From NCBI GenBank assembly GCA_016758965.1, contig JAEPRB010000004.1, forward strand, positions 186,001-250,000: DNA of 64,000 nucleotides, written 5' to 3'. The stretch is from Circinella minor. Its lineage: Eukaryota > Mucoromycota > Mucoromycetes > Mucorales > Lichtheimiaceae. A model generated the notes under the pieces. The model did no database searches. It was not told the origin of the DNA and was given only the letters and a program-made list of their open reading frames with translations. The position numbers were made by a program, and so were the translations under genes. Each line of letters opens with the position of its first letter. The first letter of the stretch is position 1. Below, one piece after another: positions 1 to 12,722 of the stretch.

Positions 1-317
1 TCCATCTCCTTTTTCTCCTCTGTTTTCAATTCGATGTTGGTTCCTGCATCATGCAGAAGAGGATTAAATCCGCTAATTTAGCCGAATGGACAACATATTA
101 CCCCATTGATCCCCGCCACATAAAAACACCCACATGCTTGTGAGTGGGGTTAATAAACTTTTTTTCTTTTTATCACGAGGAATTCATTACTATCTTCCAT
201 TTTAATATACGATAATCCGTTTTTCTGGATACTAATACAACTATATATATGCATATGTGCTTTTTTTTTTATTATGGAAGATAAAAAATACCAGAACAAA
301 TACTCTCTCTTGTACTA

Positions 318-464
318 CTAAGGTGGTGTCATTCCTTTATGAGTTGCTGTCCACTGATAGTAATACAATAATGCGATTGTTGGTTGACCAACAACACAAA
401 AGGTAATCCTATATAAAAAAAAAAATCCACTTAATTAGCTCACCCTGTAATATTCAATTGAAAA

Positions 465-499
<35 letters not shown>

Positions 500-2280
500 C
501 AAATCCTTTCTCCACAGCTTTTATTTTTACTTACCAAAAGATTGTATTTCCCAAAGCACTATCTTTTCCACGCCATTTTTCCAAAGCTCTTGTAAGTGCA
601 ATCAAAGGTATTTGACCAAACATACCCCAGAAAGCAAATCCAGTAATAGCATGAGTAGGAATACCCACTAAGACTTCATGAAGAACTGCGGATGCCAAAA
701 AGACCAGCAATTGACAAATAGCAGGTGATATACCGCGTTGAACACTTGGAATATATACGTGGCGTTTAAAAAAGAGATAAACCGGTCTGTTCCAAAGTCG
801 CCAATAAGTTGCCAAGTTACCAGAGTTCCACCAAGCAAGATAAAACGTTCTATCACCGAATCGGAGCACTTCTGCCAAAATATTCAGAAACGCGTGAAAC
901 AATGCATAAAACATGAGGAGCCAAATGACTACAGCTGTTGTCGATAATTTTAAAACACGTTCCACAATGACAACCAAATCGTTCTCCTCAAGTGCTTGAA
1001 GTGAATTGGCCAACGTAGGCTTTGCATATTGTTCTGTCAAGACATACATCATGACAAGACAAACGATTAATTCTCCAAGTCGTTTTAAGAAAAATGTTTT
1101 TCGGAACACTGGGGATCGTGGATAAGAAGGCTGATAACAAAGAGTAGGTGCGAAGAAAAAGTACATCAAGTTACCAAGATGAATATTGTTGGGATACCTT
1201 GCATTTTCATCATGATATTCATCTGTTTTCCCAGTAATATAAAGTTGTCGTATTTCTCGATTGACAAGAACATATGAGATAAGTTTGAGGAATGTAATAA
1301 GTGAAATGATGACAACAGCAGAGCCAACTATTATTTTTAATTACCATCAATAAAAAAAAATGCTTAGTTTTAATATATAATTAACATCCATTATCCATAC
1401 CCCAACAAACAACAAATTTAACCCGTTTTTTTTAATAATGTTGAGATGGGAAAAAAATATCACGCACACAAACACATCATAACGCAAAAAAAAAAAAAAC
1501 CAAATAAAAAAGTATCTTATATATGTATACATACCTAATGGATGATAAATTTTGGTGTAAACGATATATGAAGGGTATGAGATGAGAAAAGTCAGGTGAG
1601 TAACATGCGCTGCTGATGCCACACGTTCCAGGATTGCCACCTTTTTCCGAAAATCAGGTTTCGCGTTCCGAGCTTTTACGGCTAACTTTGCCATACCGAA
1701 TTCGACCAGCAACGTTATCGCCAAACAAGTAGGTACACTTAACCATGCAAGTACAAATAAACCATAATCTTGGTATGGAATGTAACTATGTGGGAATCGA
1801 ATAAGTAGTCCATACTTCATCCAGTTTTCAATGACAAGTCGAATGTTGCTAGCACCAAGAACAAGCACTTATAAAATTTTACCCGTCAAAAAAAAAAAAA
1901 AGACACAAAATATTAGTTAATATTGTAGAAGGCAATGATAATAATAAAAAAATAAAAATAAGGAGATCACGGAGTGAGCAGATCTCGAAAGATTTAGCGT
2001 CAAAAATACAAAACTTACTTCCAAGGCGAATGAAACCACTATAGTTCTCGGGAGGTGCTTCTTTAGAAAGTACAGATGCTTTACTAAGAGTATGAATGGG
2101 TATCGTATGTCGGAAACCTTGGTAACTAAGGCGTTTCTTTTTATCTTCTTCTTTCTTTTCTTCAGCAACTGTAGATACCCTTCGACTTGTAATGTGGAAA
2201 TCACTACGATGTCGAATATCTGATTGATCGTCTTCACTATCCGTAACAACCTTTACAGGTCTACGGTGTAATGTTGTCAT
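318..2280 (-). CDS. DGAT1: Diacylglycerol O-acyltransferase 1 (DGAT1, MBOAT family)
   Basis: Catalyses the last step of triacylglycerol synthesis, acyl-CoA plus diacylglycerol, in the ER membrane. Exons, read on the minus strand: 2280-2019, 1867-1535, 1327-535 and 408-318; phases agree at all three junctions and the product is about 492 residues, normal for the family. The N-terminus is hydrophilic, then comes NIRLVIENWMKYG, the MBOAT signature FYLAWWNSGNLATYWRLW, the putative catalytic His in SAVLHEVLVGIPTH, and a C-terminal GQPTIALLYYQW on the last exon. Several hydrophobic spans are visible. The first exon starts at the only ATG fitting the frame, 273 bp from the start of the divergent SDHAF4-like gene. 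A sterol O-acyltransferase is the alternative, but the FYxxWWN region and length favour DGAT1. Confidence 0.95.
467..495. repeat. (CT)n microsatellite in the last DGAT1 intron
   Basis: Uninterrupted TC dinucleotide run. On the gene strand it is a GA run inside the intron (534 to 409), between the GTAAGT donor and the TATATAG acceptor. It looks length-variable but lies outside coding sequence. Confidence 0.9.
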
Positions 2281-2553
2281 TATTTACCGAAAATATATAT
2301 TTATAAAAAAAAAAGTGTTGAAAACTTGAAAGAAAACAAAAGAGTGAAAAATATATATATAATTTTGTGTTAATAGTTTAATAGAGCTAATCAAAGCGTG
2401 TCCGAATATAAAAAAAAATGCTCGTGCATGTTTCATCATACGCTTTAGGAAGGTTCCCTTCCGCCCTGTCACACATACTCTCTTTTTATTTGCACTCTCA
2501 TTTTCTTTTTATTTTTGCGCTCTTTCATTTAAACAAACTATTCTAATTTTCAT
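2281..2553. promoter_or_regulatory. Probable bidirectional promoter, DGAT1 / SDHAF4
   Basis: The 273 bp between two divergent start codons. They contain A/T runs and CTCTTT-type pyrimidine tracts near the plus-strand gene. No specific factor site is recognised; the promoter role is inferred from the head-to-head layout. Confidence 0.45.
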
Positions 2554-2835
2554 ATGCTTCGACATACTATTATCCGTACGTATACATCGTTCAACAAACC
2601 CGGCCCAATTCCATTGGGTAATAGAAAACAGCAACAGGAAATGTTGGATCTGATCAGAAAGAAACAAGAAGCCGATTTACAATCAGAAGGAAGTCTTCAT
2701 GACGATGCAATTCCTCAAGTACCAGCTGAATTTGAAGGAAATGTCAATCCTAAAACGGGTGAGGTCAATGGACCTAAGCAAGAGCCTTTAAGACATGGTG
2801 ACTGGAGTTTTGGTGGCAGAGTTACTGATTTCTAG
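2554..2835 (+). CDS. SDHAF4: Succinate dehydrogenase assembly factor 4 (SDHAF4/Sdh8-like)
   Basis: Small single-exon protein of 93 residues. The family (DUF1674) acts in the mitochondrial matrix, where it binds flavinylated SDHA and helps it join complex II. The first 15 residues are rich in Arg, Thr and hydrophobics without acidic residues, as expected of a mitochondrial targeting peptide. The C-terminal half holds the family signature NPKTGEVNGPKQEP followed by RHGDWSFGGRVTDF, which ends at the stop as in other members. An AATAAA signal lies at 2882-2887, about 50 bp after the stop. Length and signature leave little doubt. Confidence 0.93.
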   Translation: MLRHTIIRTYTSFNKPGPIPLGNRKQQQEMLDLIRKKQEADLQSEGSLHDDAIPQVPAEFEGNVNPKTGEVNGPKQEPLRHGDWSFGGRVTDF

Positions 2836-3652
2836 GCAAAAGTCTAATATGGTACAAATACATTTGTTTTTTCTTTACCCTAATAAAATATGAGCTTCTC
2901 TCTCTTTCTTTTTCAATTAATAATAATGATAATAATAAAATAGTTATACTCTATGATCACATATGTCAATTCAAAAGATAACGCTTACAAGTATTCATAT
3001 GTAATAAATTAGAATCTATTACTATTATTATTATAATTTGTAGTACAGGCATTACTAGTAACATAGTACCTAATTGTTGTATTGTTATTGTTATTAAGTG
3101 ACTCAATTATTATATCTCAGCAACAAGTCTATTTGCCTGTTTTGCACATGTTATTAACTTGATTTTCATGATATTTTTTTCACTTGTTCTAATATCTTGG
3201 CTTATGCGTTTAGGCGGGTATTTTATTTCTAAATTTAAACAATAACCCACCTTATCTGTCTATCTACTCATTCGTTATAACTGGTCTTATTATGCCATTA
3301 TTACAAATGTACTAGTTAATAATAAGGTTTTGTTCATATTCGGTTATATTTTCCTTTCACGTACCTGGAGAGGCATAAATCACATTTTCCTGGTAAAAAA
3401 AGCAAATTTACACAAAGAATCTCTGTTAATATCATATATTGAATATCCTTATATAGAATATCAAAGTTATATAGTAAACAAGAAATTGTTACATATATAT
3501 TTTGATTTAATGGTGAGGATAAACAAAGAAAGCCGGAGTTTTCGATTGGTTAAAAGAACTTCTCCTCTCCAGTACTCACACAATCGTAACACTTTTTTCC
3601 CTCTCTATTTCTTATTTCTTTTCCAACCGAATCCGGAAGAAAAAAAGAAAGC
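2836..3652. other. Gene-free interval between SDHAF4 and SPO7
   Basis: About 0.8 kb of AT-rich DNA with short ATT/TAA repeats. A 126-codon open frame beginning at 3330 overlaps the 5' end of SPO7 and has no recognisable content, so it is treated as chance. Nothing else is seen. Confidence 0.6.
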
Positions 3653-4424
3653 ATGCAATCCACAAGTCGACAGGCATTACATGCTGACCAAGCAACATAT
3701 AGAGATTTAGTTATTTTTGAAGAACGATTGCGAGGCAACATGACTCGTTTGCAACGAAGGAAACGAAAATACGAAGGTATTATTATAATTATTACCATTG
3801 ACATGGATGCAAATTTTACAATAAGCTAACTAATGTCAATTTTATACTTGTATAAACTTTTATCATTGTTTTTGCCTGTTATATATATATATATATATGA
3901 ATAGCATTGTTGACAGGGATTATAATACTACTAGTTTATTTTTTCTATGTTGTTTTTCTTGTTCCTAGCAAAGTTAGTGGTTTTTCTTATAGTATTATTT
4001 GTCGGCATAATGACTTTTAATAGCTAACTAGTTTTTTTTTTTTTAGGATTTTATTATACATTTATTAAATACAACAGCTTTACTGGTGGCTGCAGGAAGT
4101 TTGGTATTTATTTATCGATCAGGAATATATTCAGAAAAGATTGTATTTGCCGGAGAGTAAGCATTTATATAGTGTTGGATGAAAATGTATTCGGATTGGT
4201 TTAAACATTAAATAACTTAATATTTTCATTTAATGAATAGATTTATACCACATTGTAATCGGGCACTTCGATCGTTTAATTTACAGTTCAATAGGCGTGG
4301 TGAATCTGGTGTATTAAGTTTTTACCGTAGAATACCTCTCGAAATTCAACAAGGTTTTGATGCTTATCGAAGGCAATATTATGCTCGAAAAAGAGCACGA
4401 CAAGCCAAACAAAAAGTTACCTAA
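3653..4424 (+). CDS. SPO7: Spo7-like regulatory subunit of the Nem1-Spo7 lipin phosphatase
   Basis: Spo7 is the membrane partner of the Nem1 phosphatase that activates the phosphatidate phosphatase Pah1 at the nuclear envelope/ER. Exons: 3653-3776, 3917-3972, 4047-4156 and 4241-4424; all phases agree and the product is 157 residues. The N-terminal helix YRDLVIFEERLRGNM is followed by a basic stretch and a first membrane span including YFFYVVFLVPSK, which sits on the 56-bp second exon. The second span (TTALLVAAGSLVFIYR) and the motif IVFAGEFIPHCNRALRSF follow, then a basic tail. The second exon is easily missed because two in-frame-looking acceptors exist; only the acceptor at 3915-3916 with donor GTTAGT at 3973 gives the Spo7 sequence in phase. 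Confidence 0.88.
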
Positions 4425-7400
4425 TTTATTATTATATAATAATTATTCACGCCACTCTGATGAATTTATCACCTCATACTATTACTTTTATTTTATATCT
4501 TTTGTGTTTATCTATTTAAAGGTTGGTAAAAAAACAAAAATTCATTCATTTATTTTCTCACTTCTTTTTATCTAATATACTTTTTAGTTGTTGTTGTTTT
4601 TTTTTTTTGCATAATTTTAGTAGAATGAACTTATACATATTCCTTATTTTATGTACATATTTCAACAAATATTCAATCAATTAATCAAATGATTTATCTA
4701 TAGCAATATCGTACATTTGAACACATAGAATTTTTATTTCAAGAGTTGAAAAGGAAGAATTGAGTATGGTCATTTATTATTAAGTCTGCAGAAAAAGAAA
4801 ACGTACAATACTTCTTGTTTGTTTGAGAATATTATTAAAGTTGATCTGTTTCTATAACGCAAATGCATAATGAAATACTATATAAAAATAACATTACTGG
4901 TTGACGTTCACATGACACAATAATCGATATATACTGTAGTAGTCTATTAAAAAGAAGTACATGTTGATATATTAGTCTCTCTTTTTTTTTGTGACAGCCT
5001 TTTTTTTCTTCCTTGGAAATCTTGTTACTATGTAAACACTGGTGCTGAACAAAAAGTGGCGCTTTTACATTGTAAACATATAATTATAGATGATATCCTG
5101 ATTGTATTAAAAAAAATACAATAATTTAGAAGCGCCACACTATTACTTTATTTATTAATAGTAAGTGCCAATGTGCTAGATCCATGTACAATTGTTACAT
5201 AATAAGATAATCATTCCTATCGTAACGATGGTAGATACATACTGTACACACATAAAATTTTTGCTTATATTGATTTTTAAGTACAACTTGATACGATGAG
5301 GTGGATATCAAAGTTTTAAGAAAAATTACAAGGATTTAGAAACGTAAGAGTCGAGCCAAGTTGATTATTTTGAAGATACGTACTAGTTCCACCAAAAACT
5401 AAAGATGTATTTAAATAGATTCAAAATTACGTAGCAACCATACACCTTTTTATTTCATTGTTGTCAAGAAGAATGATCCAATGTAAATAATACTCGGTAG
5501 ACTGGAGGACGAGGCTGAGTAGATATAAATAAAACCAAAAAAAATAAATATAGAAACAACTCGTCCAATGATATGAAAGTACGCAAACATATTATTGTAT
5601 CTCCTGATACTTTTTTTCTTGAATTTTAATAAAGTAATAAAAAACATTAGATAAAATACCGTCATATTATTGTTGACGTGGCTGAGGCTAGTATAAGAAA
5701 AAGGGTTAAGAAGAAGGGCGAAAGTCTTGGAACAAAATTTTAATTAATTAATAAAAAAATAAAGTGATCCCGACTACAGCCAAACATAAACCTTGACAGA
5801 TCTTTTTTTAACCATATATACATTTCTTATTGCCAAGTTACTATTCTAGGTAAAATTTCTTGATGACCAGAATTCATGCAAATATGACTCAATATTATAT
5901 ACGGATTTTTTTCTATAATTTCTAGGCTAAAATCAATATATACTATCGTCAATTGACAAGCACATACGTAATGATAATTGTGTCTTATATCCACCATGAC
6001 AGTATATGGGAGTGGATTGAAAGTGTACTATTGCCATGTTAGGCAATTTTATACAAAACGATCGAAATGTTTAGACTCATATAGTAAATCATAGTATAAT
6101 AATTGTCAACGTAACAATCTGGTTTTTGTTTCATAATTTAATAATCTGTAAAATTCAAAGTTCAGCCATGATATATATACCTATATATCTTCTGTATTTG
6201 TAAAGACACGTGGTGGCGTTAAAAAACAATTGTTGTTAGTTATATAATTACGTATTAAAAATAGGGTCTCTTCTAGTTGCATACGATTAATATATATTTA
6301 CACTAATAGCAAAAAAAGGAAGACATTGACATTTAGTTATAAACCCAATATTGGGCCACATCTGGTATATTCACTCTCATCTATCACGATCTTTCTTGAC
6401 CTTCTATCTCTTGATTTTTTGTTTATTACAAAAACAGTTTATTCGTTGTACCAGCACATTGTAACACGTTACTGTCGGCAGATAAATCGTTTTTGGTACC
6501 TATGTGTGACGGTACTGTTTATACATGTATTGACACCTATTTTTTAATCTAATATGTAAACTTGTAGACAATCAAGGTCGGTTTTTCGGTTGCTATCTAC
6601 CCACAAATCATAATAACTGCTCGTATCTTTTTTTACACATACAACAAAGCCTCTTATTCTTGGCGAAAAAGCCATGTAAATGTAAGATAATTGTCTGTCA
6701 TACCTAAATGATTCAAGAAAAGGCATCATCAAAAGGTTGGCAAGAAGTCGAAAAAAAAAACCAATTAACATAACGTAATTAAACTAAACCGAATAAAGTT
6801 TAAAGTGAATTATAACGTTTGTGTGATAGTTTGTCATCGTTCCATCATTAAAAATCTTTTTTTTTCTTGCTCTCTTTCTTCTTTGTTTACAAACACAATG
6901 ATACAGATATACTGATCCAAGCGAAAAGAAACGAAAAAGAAAAAGGAAAAGAGGGGTCGAATAAAAAAGGGGGTCAAATAAAATAAAAGACCGTGCCACA
7001 ATATATCAATATAACTGTAAAAACTTGCATATAAAATGTTATTTTACGGGATGTTACGATTGAGTTTCCTTTCATTTTTGGCTGAGGATTAAAATAAAGA
7101 AGATGATGAGTATGTTTAATATCCTTATTCTTGGCACAGGACACAAAAATAACACAACATATTAAGTTTCTAGCCATTTTCGATAATATTTTCTTTTTCA
7201 TCAAAATGAGATTATTATAGAAAAGTGAAAAACTTGAAAGAAACTAGATCTCCCTTTCCCCTTTCCCCGACAAAATTACTTAAAAAAATAACCATTCTTG
7301 GTATGAAAAGTTCGAAATACCTTTTGTGATTAATGATAGCCATCAAAAAAAAAAAAAAAAAATGGGACAGCATAACACAAACAATGTAGTACTATAAGAA

Positions 7401-7624
7401 AAAAGATAAACTCGTATATCTTGGTGTGTATATGTGTGACACTTACGAGGATCAAATTATTATTGTAGCACACATGACTGGTTAAAGTTTTTATTTTATT
7501 TTTAAATGCACGCTCAGCCTGTTGTTTCGGTATGTGCTTACTTTGGTACCTGTTACTTTTTTCCTTTTTTCCTCATAAAAAAAAGTAAAAATCGATTGTG
7601 GTTAACTTTTTCACACCTCTTTTA

Positions 7625-7655
<31 letters not shown>

Positions 7656-7689
7656 ACTTCTTATTATCTTTAATTAAAAATTTGACATA
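4425..7689. other. Gene-free AT-rich interval, 3.3 kb
   Basis: No open frame here has recognisable protein content; those present are short and full of Lys/Phe/Tyr runs typical of AT-rich DNA. It holds a small inverted-repeat structure at 5056-5138 and poly-A/T tracts (for example around 7346-7362 and 7625-7657). The last few hundred bases presumably carry the promoter of the following membrane-protein gene. Confidence 0.6.
5056..5138. repeat. Short imperfect inverted repeat (MITE-like)
   Basis: GTGGCGCTTTTACATTGTA on the left is mirrored by a right arm whose complement begins GTGGCGCTTCTAAATTATTG. The arms are about 20 bp and imperfect, around an AT-rich centre of about 45 bp. No convincing target-site duplication is visible, so it may be a tiny degraded MITE or simply a hairpin. 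Confidence 0.4.
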
Positions 7690-10076
7690 ATGCATTTTAT
7701 ATTTGAATCTTTTCATCGAAGGGTAAAGCTTATATTATTATTAATAACTATACATGAAAGAATAACCAATACACGCCAAAAAAGAAAATAATGTAATTTT
7801 AAAGTCCATTCTTTTTTTTTTTAGCCTTTGGAATCAAAGCGATTCATGTATACCAGAGTAGCTTCGGCAGCAATATTTGGACTTTTATTTGTAGTTTATT
7901 GTGGCTATTTGATAAACCAGGTAAATTATATATCAAATACGATGTATTCTTATTTTTGTGTAATAATAATTTTTTATATTGATATCCCATCACGCTTTTA
8001 ATTTTATATCATTTCCTTCTTTATCAGATTACATATGATCTGCCATTACTACGATTATCACGCGAAGATATGGATAGTAGTTATCCTTTACCCCAGATTG
8101 AAATGTGTTCAGAGAATAGTTCAATGACAATAGTACGTTGTGATTTAATGTACATGAATTGGACCATGTCAATTATACCCAACTGTTATGATTATATTGC
8201 CGTGGGGGAAGCAAGCGACACTCCATCAAGGTGTTATTTGTTCGATTCTGGTGATACCTTCAAATATGGCGTTGTAGAAAATTACGAACCCACAACGAGC
8301 GATATACGACGTATTGATATTTATTGGAAAATTGATTCGATATTAAACTCTTCACTTGCATCTGTTTCTGTTCCATCCATCACAATGGAATTATATACTG
8401 AAGGATTCAGCAGATGGGATCCACCTTCAGAAGATGAAATGATTCCGCAGCAGGTAGAAAACAGTCAATTACGAAGTACATGCATGACGTTTTTTCTTTC
8501 TTATTTACTCAATGAGAAATTGTTATTACATATTATACCATGATGCATATCATGTTTTTAGGCACGCGTTTCAAGAGATATGATTCTTGGTAATTCCCGA
8601 TCGTCTTCGTCACAAAACACTACCACAACAGTATTTTTCACTCCCAATTTATATCGTGCTATTCGACCAAGAGATCCATTATCATTGTTAGGTTTTGTAT
8701 GTATTTTTTTTTTATAAAAAGGGGGGAATATATGTGTGATACAGAGAAAAAAAGGAGAATTATAAATGTTTTAATTCATTTTTTTAAAAATAGACTCCTA
8801 ATTACGTTGAAATCCCCACACTTCAGGCGACCCAACTGGATTGGCCATTACAACAAAATGAAAATATCACAAGAGGTGTAAGGAGTGATTTTTTATATTT
8901 AGCTATTCATTATGCTGTGTGTGTAACATACATTTCCTAATTGAAATACAATTTTATAGGACTACAATGGGCTTATCAATATTCAATTGGCTAAAGCAAG
9001 CTTAGAAGTACAGGTAAAAAAAAATCAAGAAAAAGCGATCATCCAACCAATCCATACTGTACATATACTAATACACTTTTTTTTTATTAGACCGAACAGC
9101 GACAACATACGTTATTACAAGCGGTTGCATTGGTTGGTGGTGCTTATGGTGTTCTGACAACTCTTTACATTTTATTATTCGGCATGATTAGAATAGCACC
9201 GTAAGTTTAATAAATCAGTTTTTGGTCTTGATAATGCATTCATATGTACATGAATGTTTATAATATTAACAAAAGTACTAAAAAATTGGTATATATATAT
9301 ATATATATATTAGGTTTGGTGCAGCTCATCAAGTACCTTTCTTAACACAGCGAGGGGTGCAAAAAATTAAAGAACGTCGTAGAAACAGCAGGCTGGATAA
9401 TAATGATAATAATAACGATACTAGACCTGGTTTTTTTAAACGAATTTTCAGTCGATATCAACCAAGCCAGCATCTTTTAGATGATCTTCCATCACCTGGG
9501 AAAACAGAGCCTAATAATCCTCTCGCAGCTAATTCTCCAACATCAAACTCTAAAAGAGATTCACTTTTGAGCCAGCATCATCAACAAGAACAACAGCATA
9601 TGATGCTTTCTTTGCCTACTCCGGCATTAGCACCGACAGCATCATCATCAGGTGAACGAAGTGAGGAAGGAAGTTCACGATTACATGGTCAACAATGGGA
9701 GCATCAGCTTTACCAAGGTCCCAGTAGTAATATTGAACAAATTTCCAATTCAAGTATGCATAGTCTAACTTCAATACCAAAAGATCCTCAACGTGCCGAC
9801 AATATTATGATGGCATTTGAACAGATGCAACGAGAACAACGAGATACTGCAGCAAAAGCAGCACAGCTTGAGCAACGTTTGCTTGAATTACAAGAAGTAT
9901 TACGAGGCTATTATATTAATATGGATTACTTAGATCAGCAACGAAATATGCGACGACGAGCTCGACAGCGTACATCTTATTATGATAAACAATCTAATAA
10001 CGTGGAAGGAGGGTGGCTTTTTGATGACGATGACGATGATGATGAATTAATACATAAAAATGACAAACATCGATAG
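7690..10076 (+). CDS. Uncharacterised two-span membrane protein, array copy A
   Basis: I do not recognise a characterised family. Exons: 7690-7722, 7825-7920, 8028-8453, 8562-8696, 8794-8877, 8960-9013, 9091-9200 and 9314-10076, all in phase, 566 residues. Layout: short N-terminus, membrane span about 22-41, a domain of about 240 residues with four Cys and five N-glycosylation sequons (NSS, NWT, NSS, NTT, NIT), a second span about 283-308 (VALVGGAYGVLTTLYILLFG), then a long low-complexity Ser/Gln/Asn-rich tail. The tail has a predicted coiled coil near 475-515 and an Asp-rich end. The sequons and Cys suggest a lumenal or extracellular loop between the spans with both ends cytosolic. It heads a tandem array with copies at 12723 and 15650. 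A sensor or cell-surface scaffold role would be a guess. Confidence 0.8.
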
Positions 10077-10757
10077 TTAATATATAATAATAACAGTAAT
10101 AGTAATAGTAATGATAATATTAATAATAATGAAGAAATCAAGAAAAAAAAAGAAGAAAAAAGTTCTTTTCCAACTGTTTCTAATCAATTTATTGATATTC
10201 ATTCGTTTCTGAACATTTTATTTAGTCATCATAATCAATGTTCAATACTTTATACTTACTCTTATATTAGTGACCATGTTTAAATTATACTATGTCAATT
10301 AATGTATGAGTTACAAGTGCGCGATACGTTTGTGTTGATTGCCAATTATCAAAATTGTTTTGTAGGCATGCACTAACATAGTCATAAACATTAGCATTGA
10401 CGGTTACCAAAAAAAAAAAAAAAAAAAGAATAACGTTATTGTACACTATTCTCGATAAAATTCAGGCTGTGAATTGCAAAAACCATTAAGCTTTTATAAC
10501 AGTCTTTGAAAAATGGTACACAAAATCTGAGAGTACGTAACTATATGGCGCCTGATTTTGTCAACCAATGGATCATAATAAGGACTTATATTTACGGAGT
10601 AAAGTTAAGCTTCAATGAAAACTTGTTAGATGCTCCTCAACTGAGGATAGGTGGAGAGAATAAGTAAAGCATTTTTTAGATTAGGTATTATTCACATGGA
10701 TGCTAAGGCGATATAGTTAAAGCTAACCAACTTAAGACAGTTTTAATACACAAAAAA

Positions 10758-12347
10758 GAGAATTACTACAGGCGTAGCAATAGTCTGACTATGGGGGAAA
10801 AATAGAGGGGGCATGTTAGGGTTGTTATAGTACGCTGCGCCCGTAGTCTGACTTTGATCTTTGATCCATTAAAAACCATCCTCACTTGAACAATTACTTC
10901 TATCTTTTTCATCGTTTTGGATTTTTTTTGAATATAATGCTTAATGAGGATGTTTTTAAATAAAGTCATCTTTGTCATTTTTATAAATACCTTTTATAAT
11001 ACATAAAGTATAGAATGTTACTATATAGATGAACATGTGGTACGTAGACCATTTAATACAATTAGGTATTTAAAGAGATTATAGATTGTCCAAATAATTT
11101 GTGCATATGAAAACAAGAATGTATCAAGATTGTATTATATACATTAGTGATATCAGGATATTAATATAAAAGATAATGTAAAATAATAGGAGGTACGTAC
11201 ATGAAAATAAGAAGAAATAATGATAGTGTAATATAACAAAAAAATAATATAAAAATAAGGAATTATAAAAATGTAATACGTAAGATAATCAAAATATTGA
11301 AAGTTAATAAAAGTCAGTATAGGTATGCAGTAAGTTCGTCTTGTATTTTCTGATAAACTTTTGAGCCAAACTTTTGACTATCATACAGAATTTTTGCTGT
11401 GTTTTTATACAAGTAGGTATTGTCACGATTTTCCTAAATCAGTTGAACCTCACATTCTGGGACGAGGTATACATTGTATAACCTATGTTATAGATAATAT
11501 CGGTGCAGTGTCTGAATCAATAACTATTTTTTTGGGCGAATGAGTTATACATATATTATCTTACTGAATTATAGTTTAATTACATCAATATTTTTGTTTC
11601 TCACTGTTATTTGTAGTATATATTGTTTTCATATTCAGGTTGCTTTTCTAATGGGAATTGCTACGGACACCCCAAAAACATACTATATTAAGTAATTTCA
11701 TCTCTTACGGACACCCCACTTTTATATTTTTCAAGGGCACACAACAAATTGATATAACCACATAGTATCCAGCCATTTATACACTATCTATACAGCTATT
11801 ATCGTTATACGACTTATAGATGTTTATGAAACTTATATTATCAGCTCGACTTTTTATAATAGCAATCAATATTTCTTATGGTTTCTTACTATATTCATTG
11901 TGTACACAAGTGGGAATTGTAGGCCTTATGAAAGCAAGACAAAAAAGGAATCATATATACTTTTAATGTTACATATGAGTGGTCAAACAAGCGCTATTGG
12001 TGTTGACAACGCTATCACTATAGTTTATATGGTCTAAGAACTTATTTGATAACTGTTTATTTCTGGGGTGTCCGTAAGCAAAATATGGGGTGTCCGTAGC
12101 AATTCCCTTTCTAATTCCTATTTTATTATTATTTCTACTCTTATAGAGCATACGTAACTAACAGTAGCGGTTCATTTCCTGTAAATTAATGTAAGTCTAT
12201 AGCAAAGGCAAATTATTTTACATACTTAATAGCAAAAGTACGTAAGTGTTCAAGTGAGGATGGTTTTTGATCAAAGTCACACTACGGGCGCAGTGTACTA
12301 TAACGATCCTAACATGCCCCCTCTATGTTGCGCCCGTAGTAATTCTC
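10758..12347. mobile_element. Non-autonomous DNA transposon with long terminal inverted repeats
   Basis: The left arm (10758 to about 10892) and right arm (about 12242 to 12347) are inverted copies of roughly 105-135 bp. They share GAGAATTACTAC at the tips, AGAGGGGGCATGTTAGG, CTGCGCCCGTAGT and AAAACCATCCTCACTTGAAC. The left arm carries about 22 extra bases containing TAGTCTGACT, which also occurs later in the same arm. ACAAAAAA flanks both ends as a possible 8-bp target-site duplication, although an A-run makes this weak. There is no transposase-like open frame. It sits between array copies A and B and contains a second element at 11653-12107. Long arms would suit a Mutator-like element and 8-bp duplications a hAT; I leave the class open. 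Confidence 0.78.
11653..12107. mobile_element. 455-bp MITE with 8-bp target duplication, nested (hAT-like)
   Basis: The perfect terminal inverted repeat GGGAATTGCTACGGACACCC(C) at both ends is flanked by TTTCTAAT at 11645-11652 and again at 12108-12115, a clean 8-bp target-site duplication. Each end also contains a second inward copy of TACGGACACCCC, so the ends have paired sub-repeats. Eight-base duplications are characteristic of hAT-superfamily transposition. No coding capacity is present, so it would be mobilised in trans. Confidence 0.85.
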
Positions 12348-12722
12348 ACAAAAAAATACTATTATATTATAATGGAGGGCTAAACGAATACTATTTATTA
12401 TGTATCATACTGTTGATTTGCTTTTTTATAGAAGAAAACTCGACATAAATATTGTACATACAGTACTTATACAATAATAAAGAAACAACCATGGCATATA
12501 AATTTTAAAAGGCTAAATTAGGGTATAGAAAGATGGATGAAAAGCAATCAAGGACCTATATCATTTATATTTAACTCTGAAGTCAGTCACGTTCGTGTGA
12601 TCAATAGTGCCGCAAGATAACGATAACTTTTTAAAACAAAACTTTATTTTGTGTATATAAATATGGGCTTTTTTTTTCGTATAATTTACTATTAAATCTA
12701 TCCTCTTCTTTTTCTTGACAAT

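Noticed and set aside
3969..3994. Alternative 26-bp microexon in SPO7 starting after CCTAG
   Set aside because: It is in phase, but the 3917-3972 exon gives the recognisable Spo7 first span (YFFYVVFLVPSK), so the microexon reading is not needed.
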